Part shown: one piece after another, positions 22,686-34,300 of the stretch | Layout of the letters: every line of letters starts with the position of its first letter | How positions within the stretch are numbered: position 1 is the stretch's first letter | Assembly: GCA_002179805.1 (NCBI GenBank) | Contig: NAVB01000711.1 | Span: forward strand, 1 to 64,000 | Source of the DNA: Acanthamoeba lenticulata | Taxonomy: Eukaryota; Discosea; Longamoebia; Acanthamoebidae | Reading direction: 5' to 3' | DNA length: 64,000 nucleotides | The notes under the pieces: model-generated | What the model was told of the DNA's origin: nothing | Databases searched by the model: none | What the model saw: the letters and a program-made list of their open reading frames with translations, nothing else | Translations under genes and position numbers: made by a program

Positions 22686-24871
22686 ATGCAGAGCGTGGGC
22701 ACAACGCGCCATCGCGCCTTGTCGCTATGGCGAGTGGGTGGGCACAACCCCTTCTTGTGCCTAGGCGGTCTGCCGCGGCCAACTTCGATAAATCTCTATC
22801 CGCCACGATTTGGATGGCAGATGATGCCAGCACCGCAGGCCGCCTGGCTGGCCACGCGAGCTCGCGGGGCGAAGGCAGCGCCCACTCACACTGCGCCCTT
22901 GGCCTCTGTCGTAGATGAGGAGAAGGCCGAGCAGGATGACGACGAACCTCTTGCCGCTGAGCAATCAGATTTCGAAGAAGGCCCGGAAGAGTGGTTCGAC
23001 ACTGATGACGAGCAAGAGTACGACTCTGAGGAAGAAGCGCTCGAAGAGATGGCAGAAAGCGAGCTCGAAGCAGAGGACGAAGATGAGGAAGGAGATTTCA
23101 TCGATGGGGAGTATGACGAGACGCGAAGCGAGGAGCACACAGCAGACGCAGGAGGAAGCCAGACCGAGGGTGCCGCCACTTCCACCACCACCAATGCCTC
23201 ATGGCGCAACCCACGACGCCTCCGGAACGAGTACAACTACCTCAAGCCATTCAAGCTGGGCATGGTCATCCTCCCCGACGCTCTCAAGAAGCGCATCGGC
23301 ACCGCCCTCAAGCGTGCGTCGCCTCCTCCTTCCTCGTCATCATCATCATCATCATTATCGTCAGCGTGCTGACTCGCGCTGCAGGGGTGGGCAAGAAGGG
23401 CCTGCGGAGCACGGCGGGCCTGCTCTCGGAGCGGCTGCGCGAGCGCACGCGGCTGGTGCCGGGCCAGCCCAAGGCCGAGATGCCGGACCCGATCGTCTAT
23501 CGGCGCGAGGAGGCCATCGCCTACACGGCCCACCGCCTCCCGGGCGTCTACGCCTGCACCTTCCGCGTCATGAACGAGGTCCGTCGTGTCGACAATCATC
23601 ATCATCCTCTTCACCGTCGTCCTTGTGTCACTCATCAGCGTGTGTGTGGTGCGCTCGTGTCGTGTCGTGCGGCGAGGACAGATCAAGCTGCGGAGGCCGC
23701 AGTGGAGCCCGCGGTCGATGCTCGACTTTGGGTCGGGCCCGGGCACGGCTCTGTGGTCGGCCACGGAGGTGTGGCCCTCGCTGGACAACATCCTGGCCGT
23801 GGAGCCGTCGGAGGCCATGATCGACGTGGCCACCGAGCTCTGCCGCGAGAAGCCCGTCAAGTGGAAGCGGCTGCTGCCGACCGACCCCAACGAGCGCTAC
23901 GACGTGGTCATCGCCTCCTACGTGCTCAGCGAGCTCCCCAATGAAGCCGAGCGCCTGGCCAAGATCGCCGCCCTCTGGAGTCACACGCGCCGCGGCGGCA
24001 TCATGGTGCGTCCTGTCGTGCCTCTGGGTGGGGTGTGCCGAGGGTCTGATATTTGTGTGCTTCAGATTCTTGTCGAGCCCGGCACGCCGATCGGATTCCA
24101 CAACATTCGGCTGGCCCGAGGCGCGGTCCTGGCCGACCTCTCGCACGGCCTGCCCAACGTCCTTGCACCGGTGAGCCGTCCTTAAAAAGAAGCAGAATTT
24201 CTATTATTATTATTATTATTCGAATAATTAATTGATTTATTTTCGGTTTATTTTGGCTTTTAAAATGTCGTTCTCACATCACACGTTGTCTGCAGTGTCC
24301 GCACGCGGAGGTGTGCCCGATGACGGAGGACTCGTGGTGCCACTTCACGCAGCGCATGCAGCGAATCCCCGTCCAGACGCAGTCCAAGCCCGACACGTCG
24401 ATCAACTGGGAGGACGAGCGGTTCTCCTACGTCGTCCTCACCAAGGTGCCCTCTCGTATTTCTTCCTGAAATTCAAAAAGCATTCCAGCAATTAACATCA
24501 ACGACTCGATCGTCAACTGGCCACCTCATCAGGGCAACTTGCTTGTGGACAAGGAGGAGGCCCCCTTTGATCGGCTGATGCTCACGCCGCAGAAGCGCGG
24601 GCGCCACGTCATCATGAAGACCTGCGGTGCCGACGGCCAGCTGAGCACGCGCGTCGTCACCAAGGCCGAGGGCATCATCTACCGCGAGGCGCGCAAAGCC
24701 GCGTGGGGCGACGGGTTCGCCTACCCGGACGACTCGTCGCGGCGCGAGCTGGCCGGCAAGTTCCGCCCCAAAGAGTTCAAGTACAGCAGCCTTGCTAAAG
24801 TCGGGGCGTCCCCTGACGCCACCACAAGCCGACGAAACCGCAATCGCTCGCCCACCGACGATAAAGAATGA
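22686..24871 (+). CDS. RSM22/METTL17-like mitoribosome assembly factor
   Basis: Class I methyltransferase-fold protein that binds the mitochondrial small subunit during assembly. Six exons (22686-23313, 23385-23578, 23682-24005, 24066-24170, 24296-24445, 24533-24871) give 579 residues. The start MQSVGTTRHRALSLWRV gives an Arg-rich presequence free of acidic residues. Residues about 80-160 are a strongly acidic insertion. The fold shows motif I LDFGSGPGTALWSA, VVIASYVLSELPN, ILVEPGTPIGF, and the family hallmark CPHAEVCPM with WCHFTQR, cysteines known to hold an Fe-S cluster in METTL17. The C-terminus carries the KCG-like and basic tail. The open frame extends above the chosen ATG but without another ATG. 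Confidence 0.92.
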
Positions 24872-25136
24872 AAACTCTGATTGGAGCGCTTGTTCTCCCG
24901 TAACGGAGTTCCCATACTCATTAATTCTACTGAAATTTCCGTAAGGAAGGCTTAGAAAGGAAGGTGGCTTTTGGCGCGCGCAGGCAGGTGAGCGGCGCTC
25001 AAGTACCTTTTTGAGATCAGCTGCGAGCGGTGCCAAGCGTGAGCGGGCTGAAGTGGATTTTGTCCGTCGAAGCAGAGGAAAAGGAGGAGGAGGAGGAGGA
25101 GGAAGAGATTGGAGGACAAGTCTGCCTGAGAGAAAG

Positions 25137-27228
25137 ATGGCCTGGCAGCACACCCGATCCTGCTTTCGGGGACCAACTTTATGCCTTCTCTTTGGCATCT
25201 TACTCTGCACAGGGGGGACGATGTTCCTCTCTATGCACTCCGGCTCGTCCGGATGCAATCCAATTCCTTCGCCCACAGTTCCCCCAGCTGAAAAGAAACT
25301 GGAGATGGTTGCCGAGCCAGACTGGCACGCTCTTTTACACGCAAGTGAGCCTTGCCCCAACGGCCAGGTGATAAGCGTGCTATGGGTCATTCGCAACATG
25401 TTTGGTTCCGCCCTATGGAGTGGCTATGATATTGCCGACTCCATTGGGGGCAACTATGGCAAAAAGCGTACGCTCATCTCTTCACAAGATAATCGACGCC
25501 CTTTTTTTTGATTGATAAATTAACCCACCTCTTTCTTCCTGCTTCCTTTTTCCTCGACTCTCGCCGACAGCCAAACCTTTTCCCGACATCGTTGTGGTTC
25601 CGCTGCAGTTGAAGCAGATCAATCGGCTAAGCAATGAAAACTTGATGAATCGATTTCGCCTGCACGGTCATCCAGAGAACAAAAAAACGATCGACTTGTG
25701 CCTGTTTGTCAAGTATCCCGACGACAAGCTCATTAACAGGTCTTACCCCTTCCTACTCTACTTCTTTTGGTAGTTTCCACTTACTTCCCTCCCCTCCAGG
25801 TGTCGTTCGCTGGGTGCAAAGACGGCCATCCTCTGGGTAGACGGACACCCGAACCTGCTACACGACGCAACATACGGAGTGAACAGCACCTCACAGGACA
25901 TGTTTGACTTCCACATCCTGCCCAACACACTCACGACCCTCCACTACGGCACCGCCCTTACGGGCACCGAGTGGGTCATCCCGCAGCACGACTCCAACGT
26001 CAAGCTCCTGCACAAGACCAACTCCGACCAGCCTGTTCGTGTCATCGGCTGGCAAGGCAGTCAGAGCAATCGCATGTCCGTCGAAGTCCGGGTACACACA
26101 TCGCCCACCTCTCAAGTCCTTTACTAGTCATTGCTTAACCTGGTCGTGTACAGGAGGCGATCACGGAATGGGCTCAACAGAGGGGCATCGAGTTCCGAGA
26201 AATCTTCTACCGAGGGACTAAGGCTACGCGACTGGTGCTGGAGCAAGAACGCGACTTGAGCTTCGAGATGGTGGTCAACGCGATCGACATCATGGTCATC
26301 TTCCCATCAGGTAACGCTCTTACAACAAACCGACCTCCTCTTCATGAAACTGAAACTCGTGCACATCCTACAGACAAGGACACCTTTGAGAAGCTGATCT
26401 ACAAACCCAACGGCCGCAACATCTTCTCCCTCTCCATGGGCATCCCCACCGTCCTCTTCCCTTATGCAAGGTTTGCATCTCTCCTCGTCATGTAAGACAA
26501 CCGGTGCAGCTTTCGGCTCACAATAACTGTGACCGTGTCTGCAGCTACACGGAGTCACTCAAGTGGAGCCACTATCCGGCCTTTGCATCAAGCCTTCCAG
26601 AGCTGCTGCGCTGGCTTAACATCCTCGTCAACAGCGCTCAGGTGCGCTTCATCCGTCTATTTGGTAAAGCCGACCAGGCAATAATCGGCTCACGTTGTGG
26701 GTCTCAATCCAGGCACGAGTCTCTTTGTCACAACTTGGCCTCAAGTTCGCAAACCGGCTCTCAGCAGACAACGTCTCTGCGTACGCCTACTTCGTCTTCT
26801 TTTTCTTCTTTTTCTTCTGTGGGTATCATGTTGCCTTCTGATGGGCGCTCCTCTTTGCGGTAACATGCAGGATGTGGGCCTTCCATTTGCGGTCTGCATT
26901 GTGCAACGGCCTGGGATCTACCACAACAGGCGCAGAGGACCGACCTCTCCCAACGAAGGCTCCTCTCCCTCCTACTCCTGTGCAACCACCTCCGTTGCCG
27001 GAGGAGGAGGAAGAAGAGGAAGTGGCTGACGAGGAGGAGGACGATGGAACCAGCTTGACCAACACGGATGCCGAACAAGCGGCTAACCAGGGGAACGCCA
27101 AGGGACGCCTTCTGCCTATGGGCGCTCGGCGCCTGGATCCGAAAGCAGCCCGCAAGGACGAGAGTCGAGCAGATGGCGTGGCACGACGAGTGGAGAAGAT
27201 CGCGCTACCGCCTCGAAAGTCGCAGTAG
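25137..27228 (+). CDS. Family X copy B, type II membrane protein of unknown function
   Basis: Eight exons (25137-25467, 25571-25739, 25800-26091, 26154-26310, 26374-26470, 26545-26641, 26713-26780, 26871-27228) give 522 residues. A hydrophobic segment at about residues 13-32 (LCLLFGILLCTGGTMFL) suggests a signal anchor. The body aligns with copy A over its full length (NMFGSALWSGYDIA, AILWVDGHPNLL, GTEWVIPQHDSNVK, NGRNIFSLSMGI). It differs from copy A in having two more introns and a C-terminal extension of about 105 residues that is Pro-rich, then Glu/Asp-rich, then basic. A lumenal enzyme is possible, perhaps a GT-B-like glycosyltransferase, but function is not established. The long tail could be a separate interaction segment. 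Confidence 0.82.
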
Positions 27229-27538
27229 GCTGACAAGGGTGGAGAGAGAGGACGTGCGAGAATGCGCGGGGCGCATAGTGAGTCTGAAATGAGAGAGAAG
27301 AGAGAAGAGAGAGAGAAGAGAGAAGAGAGGGTAGAGACACAGAGGATAGAAGGGTAGAAGTCCAGGTTGGACAACGGCCGTGCCGACTGCGGTTATCTGA
27401 ACAGCTGCTGTTCAATGGCGTCGTTGATAGGCTACGTGCACGCCACATGCAGCTATTTTGACAAAGAAAGAACTACATACACCCTCAACACGACAGACTT
27501 TTCCCTTTTAAACAAAACCATTCACACCATTCTCGTCC
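27229..27538. other. Convergent intergenic region with GA-rich repeat
   Basis: About 310 bases between the stops of family X copy B and the GATA factor gene. It holds a GA-rich microsatellite (27287-27332) and the two 3' UTRs. Nothing else is recognised. Confidence 0.5.
27287..27332. repeat. GA-rich microsatellite
   Basis: Imperfect (GA)n/(AGAGAA)n tract in the 3' flank of family X copy B. A simple repeat. Confidence 0.8.
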
Positions 27539-28280
27539 TCAGCATGATGGCGACGTGGACGAAGCTGACCGCTCCTCGGTGGCGGGTGTTGGCGAGCGTC
27601 GGCCGGAGGCTGCTTTGACTGGGTTCAACAAGAAACTCAGCGGCACACAACCCGCCGTCTGAGTGCGCGTGGCCTGTCGCTGTCTGCTGCGGTAGCGAAG
27701 CCCACAGGCGTTGCACAGGGTGCCTTTCCCCAGCGGCCCCGCCCGCCACTCTGGAGTGGAAGCTGTGTTGCAATGGAGGCACCGCTTCAAGTCGCCGCTA
27801 CCGTCCAACAACTGACGAGGCCACAGGTGATGTACGTCAGTCACGTGTCAAAAAGTGTGTTCTGAGGAAACCAGTTGGACTTACCACCAGCTTGTTTCGT
27901 TTTCTGGTTGTTGGAAGGCGGCGTTCAGTATCAACGTCTTGTTGTCTGTTTCGCTTCCTGGTGGTTTGTGGCTCGCTGTCCCGAGTCGGTGAGGAAGGCA
28001 CAGAGAAGGAGATAGGCGGTGATGTGCATGCGCCATCGTAGGCGAAGGAGCTTGATGTGCGCGTCGACTGTTGGTCGGGCGGTGAGGAGGGTCTCGGGGA
28101 GAGATGAGCGCTCGAGTAGCAGGCAGGGTGCCAAGTGGACACCTGCGAGGTGGCCACCCTTTGCCAGTCCCAGTAGTGGGCAGCCGATCGGTCAAGCGAC
28201 AGGCCGATAAGACAGAACCGGCAGCAGCATGGCTGCTGGAGCGAGAAGGCAATAGACGAAGCAGCTTCGTAGCAGAACAT
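27539..28280 (-). CDS. GATA-type zinc finger transcription factor
   Basis: Two exons (28280-27885, 27811-27539) joined by a GTAAGT donor give 222 residues. The C-terminal half has one GATA finger: CLHCNTASTPEWRAGP, then LCNACGLRYRSRQ, that is C-x2-C, an 18-residue loop with the TPEWR core, and C-x2-C. The finger is followed by a basic stretch. The N-terminal 130 residues are Ser/Pro-rich with two Arg-Lys-Arg clusters just before the finger. A DNA-binding regulator of (A/T)GATA sites is the safe reading. Target genes are unknown. Amoebozoa have many GATA factors of this loop type. The upstream ATG gives a Cys-rich N-terminus of unclear meaning, so the true start could be internal. Confidence 0.88.
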
Positions 28281-28589
28281 TGTGCGGTTTTGATTGTGCG
28301 TGGTGCAGGATAGTTGGTGTTGCTGTTTGGGTGTAGCGCTAAGGATGAAATATATGCAAGACAGGTGGGGGTGAGCTGAGTTGTATATACTGTTGCCTGA
28401 CCCCTCTGGATTGGCGGTGACCCGTCACCCCTTGAGAGACTTGCTTTCGCCACTGTGATGCGGGCGCTGGCTCTTCATTGGGCCATAAAAAAACTCCTTT
28501 TAGACTTGGCCTTGTCACGCACACTGGCACCTCAAATCGCAAAACAGAGAGAATTGAGTTTGTTGTTCTTTGTTCGTCTCAAACCTGGC
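28281..28589. other. Intergenic region upstream of the GATA factor gene
   Basis: About 310 bases between the ER Hsp70 stop and the GATA gene start, both on the minus strand. It contains a TATATA stretch near 28384, about 100 bases upstream of the GATA ATG, which is a candidate TATA box. No gene is seen. Confidence 0.45.
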
Positions 28590-31137
28590 TCACAGTTCGT
28601 CCTTCCCTGATGACCCCGAAGGAACTTGCCCGCCAACGCGCAGTTCTTCCAGGCGACGCTCCATCTCGGCAAACCTTTCCTGCACCTCCTGCGCCCCCGC
28701 TGTTGCAACGCCCGTCCACAGCAGAGCAAGCGTCCCGGGGCGGTTGTCAGAGAGGGCGCGTGGAGGGCGCAGAAAGGACGCAGACACAAAAGCTGGGCAA
28801 AGCAACAGCAAAACGAGGCCCCGCACATGCGCGCACGACTTCGGGGAAGGAGGTCTGGTCGCACCGTTTTCGGGGAGCTCTTCCAGCCACTCCTCGGCTG
28901 AGCGTAAAATCTCCTCCACTTGTTCCCGCACACAATCTGACTCCCACTCGCTCACGGCGTCATCTTCGTCACCTTCGAGCTGTCGCACACACACACACGC
29001 CCTCCTTGAGCCAATTGGCTGACGCAACAAACAAAACAATACAGAACAGAACGAAACATGTACCTTGCTCTTGTGCTCGAGGATGGCGCTCTCGAGCGTG
29101 TTGCGCCAGTTGACGGCCTCCTGGTAGTCCCTCTCGCGTGCCTCGAATTCTTCGAGTCCGCGGCGCACCTCCTCGAGCGCCTGGGCGTCGAGCTGGTCCA
29201 CGCGAGCCTGGCCCTCGCCCTGCAACACGACCGCGTTGTGAGCGCTAGGGCACAAGCTTGTGATTTGCGACGTTGTCACAAATGCGGGCACACACGGGCG
29301 CGGCATCTCATACGGCGTTGGGCGGGAGATCGGTCACGATGAGGCGCGGGAAGGCCTCGGAAATGCGCTGGCCCCAGCCCTTGGCCAGAATGAGCTGCGT
29401 GGCGGCGCCCAACACGGCCGCCTCGTCACCGTCGACGTGCTGGCCGAGCGGGAGCCCCGGGTACTGCGATCGCACCACCTCCTGCACTGTAAACATAATT
29501 ATGTTTTTGTATTTAGTAATTGTTGAATAATATGTAAAAAATATTTACGAACTCGTTCTTTTAATTTTTGGTTTTTCTTTGGTTTTTGATTCTGTAATTG
29601 TTGTTGTGATTCTGCTATTTTGGTGGTGAGTGTTGGCGTACGCTTGGGAAGGCGCGAGGCCCCGCCAAAGAGCTCGATGGCCGACACGTCGGTGAGGGCC
29701 AACCCGGCCTGGGCGAGCGCGCGCCCGATTGTGGCGGCCGCGCGCGGGAGAAGGTCGTCGATGAGCTGCTCCAGCTGGTCGCGGGTGACGACGGCCATCA
29801 GATCCCGGCCGTCCTGCAGGTTCTCCACGCTGACCTCCACCTCGGGCACAGCCGAGAGCTCCTCCTTGGCCTGGCCTCGCCAATGAATTAGAATTAAGAA
29901 AAAAATAAATAAACTTTTTATATGAAAAATTGTATTTAAAAAGTAAAAAAGTGTTAAAAATATGAGAATAAAAAGAAGTACCAGCTGAGCCTCCTTGCGG
30001 AGCTTGAAGAGTGCGCGAGGCGAGAGTGGTGCGCCAGAGGGATCGTGGAAGGCTTGCGCCAGGTGGTCGGCCAGCCGGGCGTCCCACGCGAAGCCGCCCA
30101 CGTCGAGCTCGCTCGCTGTACCCAGCACTGCCCCGCCAAGACACAACACAACGTACGTGAGCCAATCGCCGTCGAGGCTGTGTGTGACGACAAAGGGTGA
30201 AGTGGCCTGAACCCTTGACGAGCGTCTGGCCGTCGACCGTCCTGAACTCGACGACCGAGGCCGAGGCCGCGTGCGCGCCGACGCCGAAGAAGACCGTGCG
30301 CTCGCGCGAGGCAAAGTGGCGGGTCGAGGCGTAGTCGACGGCGACGGCCGTGAGGTCGCTCAGGAGGACCAGCGGGTCGAGCCCGGCCAGCTCGAGGAGC
30401 TGCGCCAGGAGGCGTCGCTGCGCGAACGAGTAATAGGGCGGGACGGTCACCACGACCTCGGTGGGCCCATGGCCATTGCCATCCTCTCCAGCGTCGTTGG
30501 CGTCGGCATCGCCCCCGGCCGCGAGCCGGCGGCAGTGCTGGAACAGCCGGACGACGGCCTCCTCCACGCGCACGCGACGGCCGACGAGCGGCTCCTCCAC
30601 CAACGCCGCGCCGCCGCGGCTCGCGTCCTGTTGCAACAGCGGTCAGTCGTTTGCGAGGTTAAAAAAAAAAAAAATCGTTGTTGGGCGCCGTACAGCGACG
30701 AGGGCGCGCGGCGGGAGGAAGTGGTGGGCAAAGTCATGAGCGTAAGAGGACGACGACGGCGAGTCGAGGGAGACGCCCAAGAGGCGCTTGAGGGCCGGGA
30801 GGAGGGCGTCCGGTCGACGGGCGGCGATGCGGGCGGCTGTGGAGCCGACCAACATGCGACCGGTGGCGGACGGCGGCGGGTCGAAGGCGACGAGGGCCGG
30901 AGTGCGTCGTTCGCTCTGCTCGTCAAGGACCACCTCGACGGGCAGGAGGCCGCCAGGTGTGATCGACACCAGCTTGAGCCACTCCGTGCCCCAGTCGATG
31001 GCGAGGCCCCGCTCGCCTCCCTTGGGCGCCCGGCGAGATTCGCCGCTGGAGATGAGCGTCGAGGTGACGACCGCACAAAGGAGAACGATGCCAGCGATGC
31101 GTGCCCACGTGGGCGAGTGCAGGCGCGTCTTGTTCAT
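28590..31137 (-). CDS. ER Hsp70-family chaperone, GRP170/HYOU1-type, KDEL-tailed
   Basis: Eight exons (31137-30694, 30627-30213, 30127-29982, 29870-29642, 29486-29314, 29219-29064, 28979-28865, 28699-28590) give 595 residues. A signal peptide (core IAGIVLLCAVVTSTLI) is followed by an Hsp70 ATPase domain: GLAIDWGTEWLKLVSI, ATGRMLVGSTAA, VVVTVPPYYSFAQR, AIELFGGASRLPK and DEAAVLGAA. The protein ends SSGKDEL, an ER retrieval signal. Family members are nucleotide exchange factors and holdases for BiP. After the ATPase domain (about residue 465) the sequence goes straight into a charged helical region of about 125 residues resembling the lid, so the beta-sandwich substrate domain seems absent. There is no space for a missed exon there. 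Confidence 0.88.
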
Positions 31138-31178
31138 GGTGTGAGTGCGTTTGTGGCGCCAGCAACGCACCTGCTGAG

Positions 31179-31199
31179 TGACGTGTACTGCTGACGTCA
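31179..31199. promoter_or_regulatory. UPRE-like and CRE-like motifs in the Hsp70/HAP2 divergent promoter
   Basis: The 185-base gap between the starts of the KDEL Hsp70 (-) and HAP2 (+) holds TGACGTG (31179-31185) and a palindromic TGACGTCA (31192-31199). These are core sites for bZIP factors of the ATF/CREB/XBP1 type, and TGACGTG is the UPRE core in animals. An ER-stress role would suit an ER chaperone gene. Whether amoebal bZIPs use the same core is not known from this sequence. Confidence 0.4.
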
Positions 31200-31322
31200 C
31201 GCAGATGCAAATTAAAAGAAATGTGTCGTGAAAAGACATAAAAAAAGAAGGTCTATTCATGCTGGTGCTATTGACGACTCCAAGATGAGCGGAAGCCGAA
31301 CCAGGCCTGCAACTCGGCTTCG

Positions 31323-34300
31323 ATGGAGCGCTGGCAGCCGGCGCTTCTGCTGGCATGGTGTGGCGTGGTGGCATGCTTCTACGCACTACGTTTCCCTGGG
31401 GCGGGAGCTACGCTCCTGGCCTCCAGCCGTGTTGAGCGCTGTGTACAGGACGGCTCCACTGTCGAGCCCATGAGCACCTGTTCTCGCCGTATGATTGTGA
31501 CAATCACCGTGGATTCAGGGCAGGTACCTGGCACACCGCTCCACCACTTCCCTGCTCATCCAAGCTCAATCTCTCCCCCCTCTCCCCGTTGCGAGTAGAA
31601 CAACACCGAAGCGTTGGAGCTCGTAGTGAATACAACAGAAGACGAGACCGGGACGACACGTACCCTGGAGAACCCCGTCGTCATACGGTGGGCCAAGACC
31701 ATCCCCCGCCTGCTCTACCCGATCACATACGTTGGCGTACGTGTTCTGGCTCTCTCTACTTTTTTTTTGTTCCTTTCCTCGTGCTCATACGTACACCATG
31801 AATAACCCCCCCCCCCTCTACAGCGTACCAACAACAAGCCCTACGAGACCATCCGCTACAAGGACAACATCCTCTTCCTCTTTGACCAATGCAGTGACTC
31901 GTCCACGGGCTCCAACCCGACCTGCGGCTGGTACTACAACACCGACGGCTCGCGCGTCCGCGACAGCCAGGTACGACCACACGTGCTGTACACGATCGCC
32001 CCCACAAAGGCTTTCGTCCTCTCATGAGGAGTGAACGCGTTCACGCTATGGGCGGGCAGGGCTTCTGCTGCTCGTGCGACTTGGGCGAGGTGCTCTGGTT
32101 CAACAGCGAGCAAACGCGGGCGGGCCTCACGTGCTCGCTCTTTGAGTTTGGCTCCGACGCCAGCTCGGCCCACTGCCTCCGCTTCCATCCCCTCTGGTAC
32201 GACGTCTTCTCGATCGGTAACCACCGCCCGCCTTTGTCTCCTCCTCTCTCCTCGCGCTCCCGTTCGTTCGTTCGTTCCTCATGAGACTGATGGCGGAACC
32301 GTCGTGCGACAGGCGCAGCGCAGGTGAGCTTTGATGTGGTGATCAGCGTCAGCAAGTTCGTGCCCGCTGTGGACGTAAACGGGAACGCGACGGGCGCCGC
32401 CGGGGGCTACGTGACCGACACGCTGATCCTCTCGCCCTCGCGCATCTCGGGCACCAGCCTGAATGGCGACGTCTTTGTCCGCCTCGTGGGCGACTTTGCG
32501 CCGTGGCGCGACAACCCGGTCCTCAGCGAGAAGTACCTCTTCGTCCCGGCGGCGCCGGCCAACCACCCCCGCGTCGCCGCCGGTGCGTCTCTCTGCGCCC
32601 GATCGTCTTTGCGCGCGTGTGTGTGCGTGTTGTTTGTTATTAACGCACATGCGCGCGTGCGCACGAGCAGGGACGGACTATTGGATGCTGCTGGACCGGG
32701 CCTACGCCGACTTCTCGGGTCTCACCTGCAACAAGATCGGGGTGAGCTTCTCGGCCTTTCGCAACCAGGCGAACCGGTGCGGCAACTGGCCCCAGTCGTG
32801 CCTCCTGAACCAGCTCGAGGACTACCACCAGGCCGACCTCAAGCTCGTACGTCCGCCGCTGCTCCCCATAGGGAGAGTGGCAAAAGGGTCTGACCCTTGG
32901 CCGGGGGCGGGCTGCAGTGGGAGGCCGGCAAGCTCGGGCGCAACTTTGTGCGCTTCTGGGGCGACTTTGTGGACAACGAGCCCGTGGTGCAAGACGCGAA
33001 CCAGCGCTACCTCGCCTTTGCCTTGGACGAGATTCGAGCCACCGTCACCACGCTCACCCTCAACGCCGACGACATCACCTACATCGTCAACCGGTCCGTA
33101 CCCCTCCCCCCACTCCGCTTCGTTTTCGCTTTCGCTTACGCTTTCGCTTTTGGTTTTTGACTTGGCCTTGATGCGGTGGGCGGCGTGATGATAGGAGCCC
33201 CGGCCGCATCTTGATGGCCAACATCACGGCGTTCGAGGGGTTGGCCACGCACGGCATTCTCGACGTGGTGGTCATGAATAACGGCACCGTCAACGCCGAC
33301 TTCACGGTTCACACCGCCCCCTTTCAATGAGGCACCGGAGCGCGCACTCATGAAGCTCGTGGGGGGGGAGCAGATCACGGTGAACGACTGCGGGCCGCGG
33401 ATCCAGCCCGTGCTGGCCAAGCTGCGCTCCATCAACGCCTTCCAGTCGTCCCTCGTCAACTTTGACCTCTACAGCCTCACCTCCTCTGGCTTCACCACCG
33501 GCTGCAATGGTATACGCTAATCATTAATTCTTTTTTAAACAAAATATATTTATTTCTATTCAAAAAATGTTTTTTGATTGTTTATTTAAAATATGTATTT
33601 ATGTTCTTTGCCCTAACAGTGTCGCTGTACGACTCGCTGGGCGAGATCGTGGACTCGTGGTGGGTGAACGTGACGGTGTTTGCCACCAACGTCTCGTGCC
33701 TCGGCCGCCAGTGCAGCGGCGGAGGCAACGGCGGCGCCCCGGCCGGCGGCGCCACCGCCTATGCTGTCGACACCTGCGACGAATGCACGAGCATGTACGA
33801 ACCCACGTTTCTTGCCCGCCGCCGCCACGAGAGCGACCGCGGCTGACCCTTTCCTCCTCCGCGCGTCATGACCGGTCAGCATCGACATTGCGTGCTACTT
33901 TGATCGGGCGTGCTGGGGCAAGATCGCGGCCTTCTTCGCGCTGGTGGTGGGCCTCCTCTGCTGTTGCTCCTGCTGCTGCGTGTGCCTCAAGTCCAAGCGT
34001 GGCCGCGCGGTCTGTCTCGTACGCGCCTTTGCCACCCCTTGTTTTCTTTTATTATTGTTTTTGATGATGATGAGACTCTTCTTTACCTCCACACGCGCAG
34101 GGCTGCCTGCGCCAGTGCTGCTGCTGCCTGACGTGCCTCCCGGCCAAGGCCGTCGAGTTGTCGGCCGACGACCGGGCCCGCGCGGCGCGCCGCAAGAGGA
34201 AGGCCAAGCTGCGCCTCCAGCAGCAGAAGTGGTACGCCTTGACCGATCGGTGAAGATGGTGATGGTGGTCATCGTGCCCACACAGCCTGATGATGATGAT

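Noticed and set aside
23581..23681. Reading RSM22 through the intron near motif I
   Set aside because: GTCCG donor and GACAG acceptor join NE to IKLRRPQW in frame, whereas read-through gives unrelated sequence.
33301..33380. Apparent frameshift or stop in HAP2
   Set aside because: A 67-base GT-AG intron restores frame and the expected family sequence.
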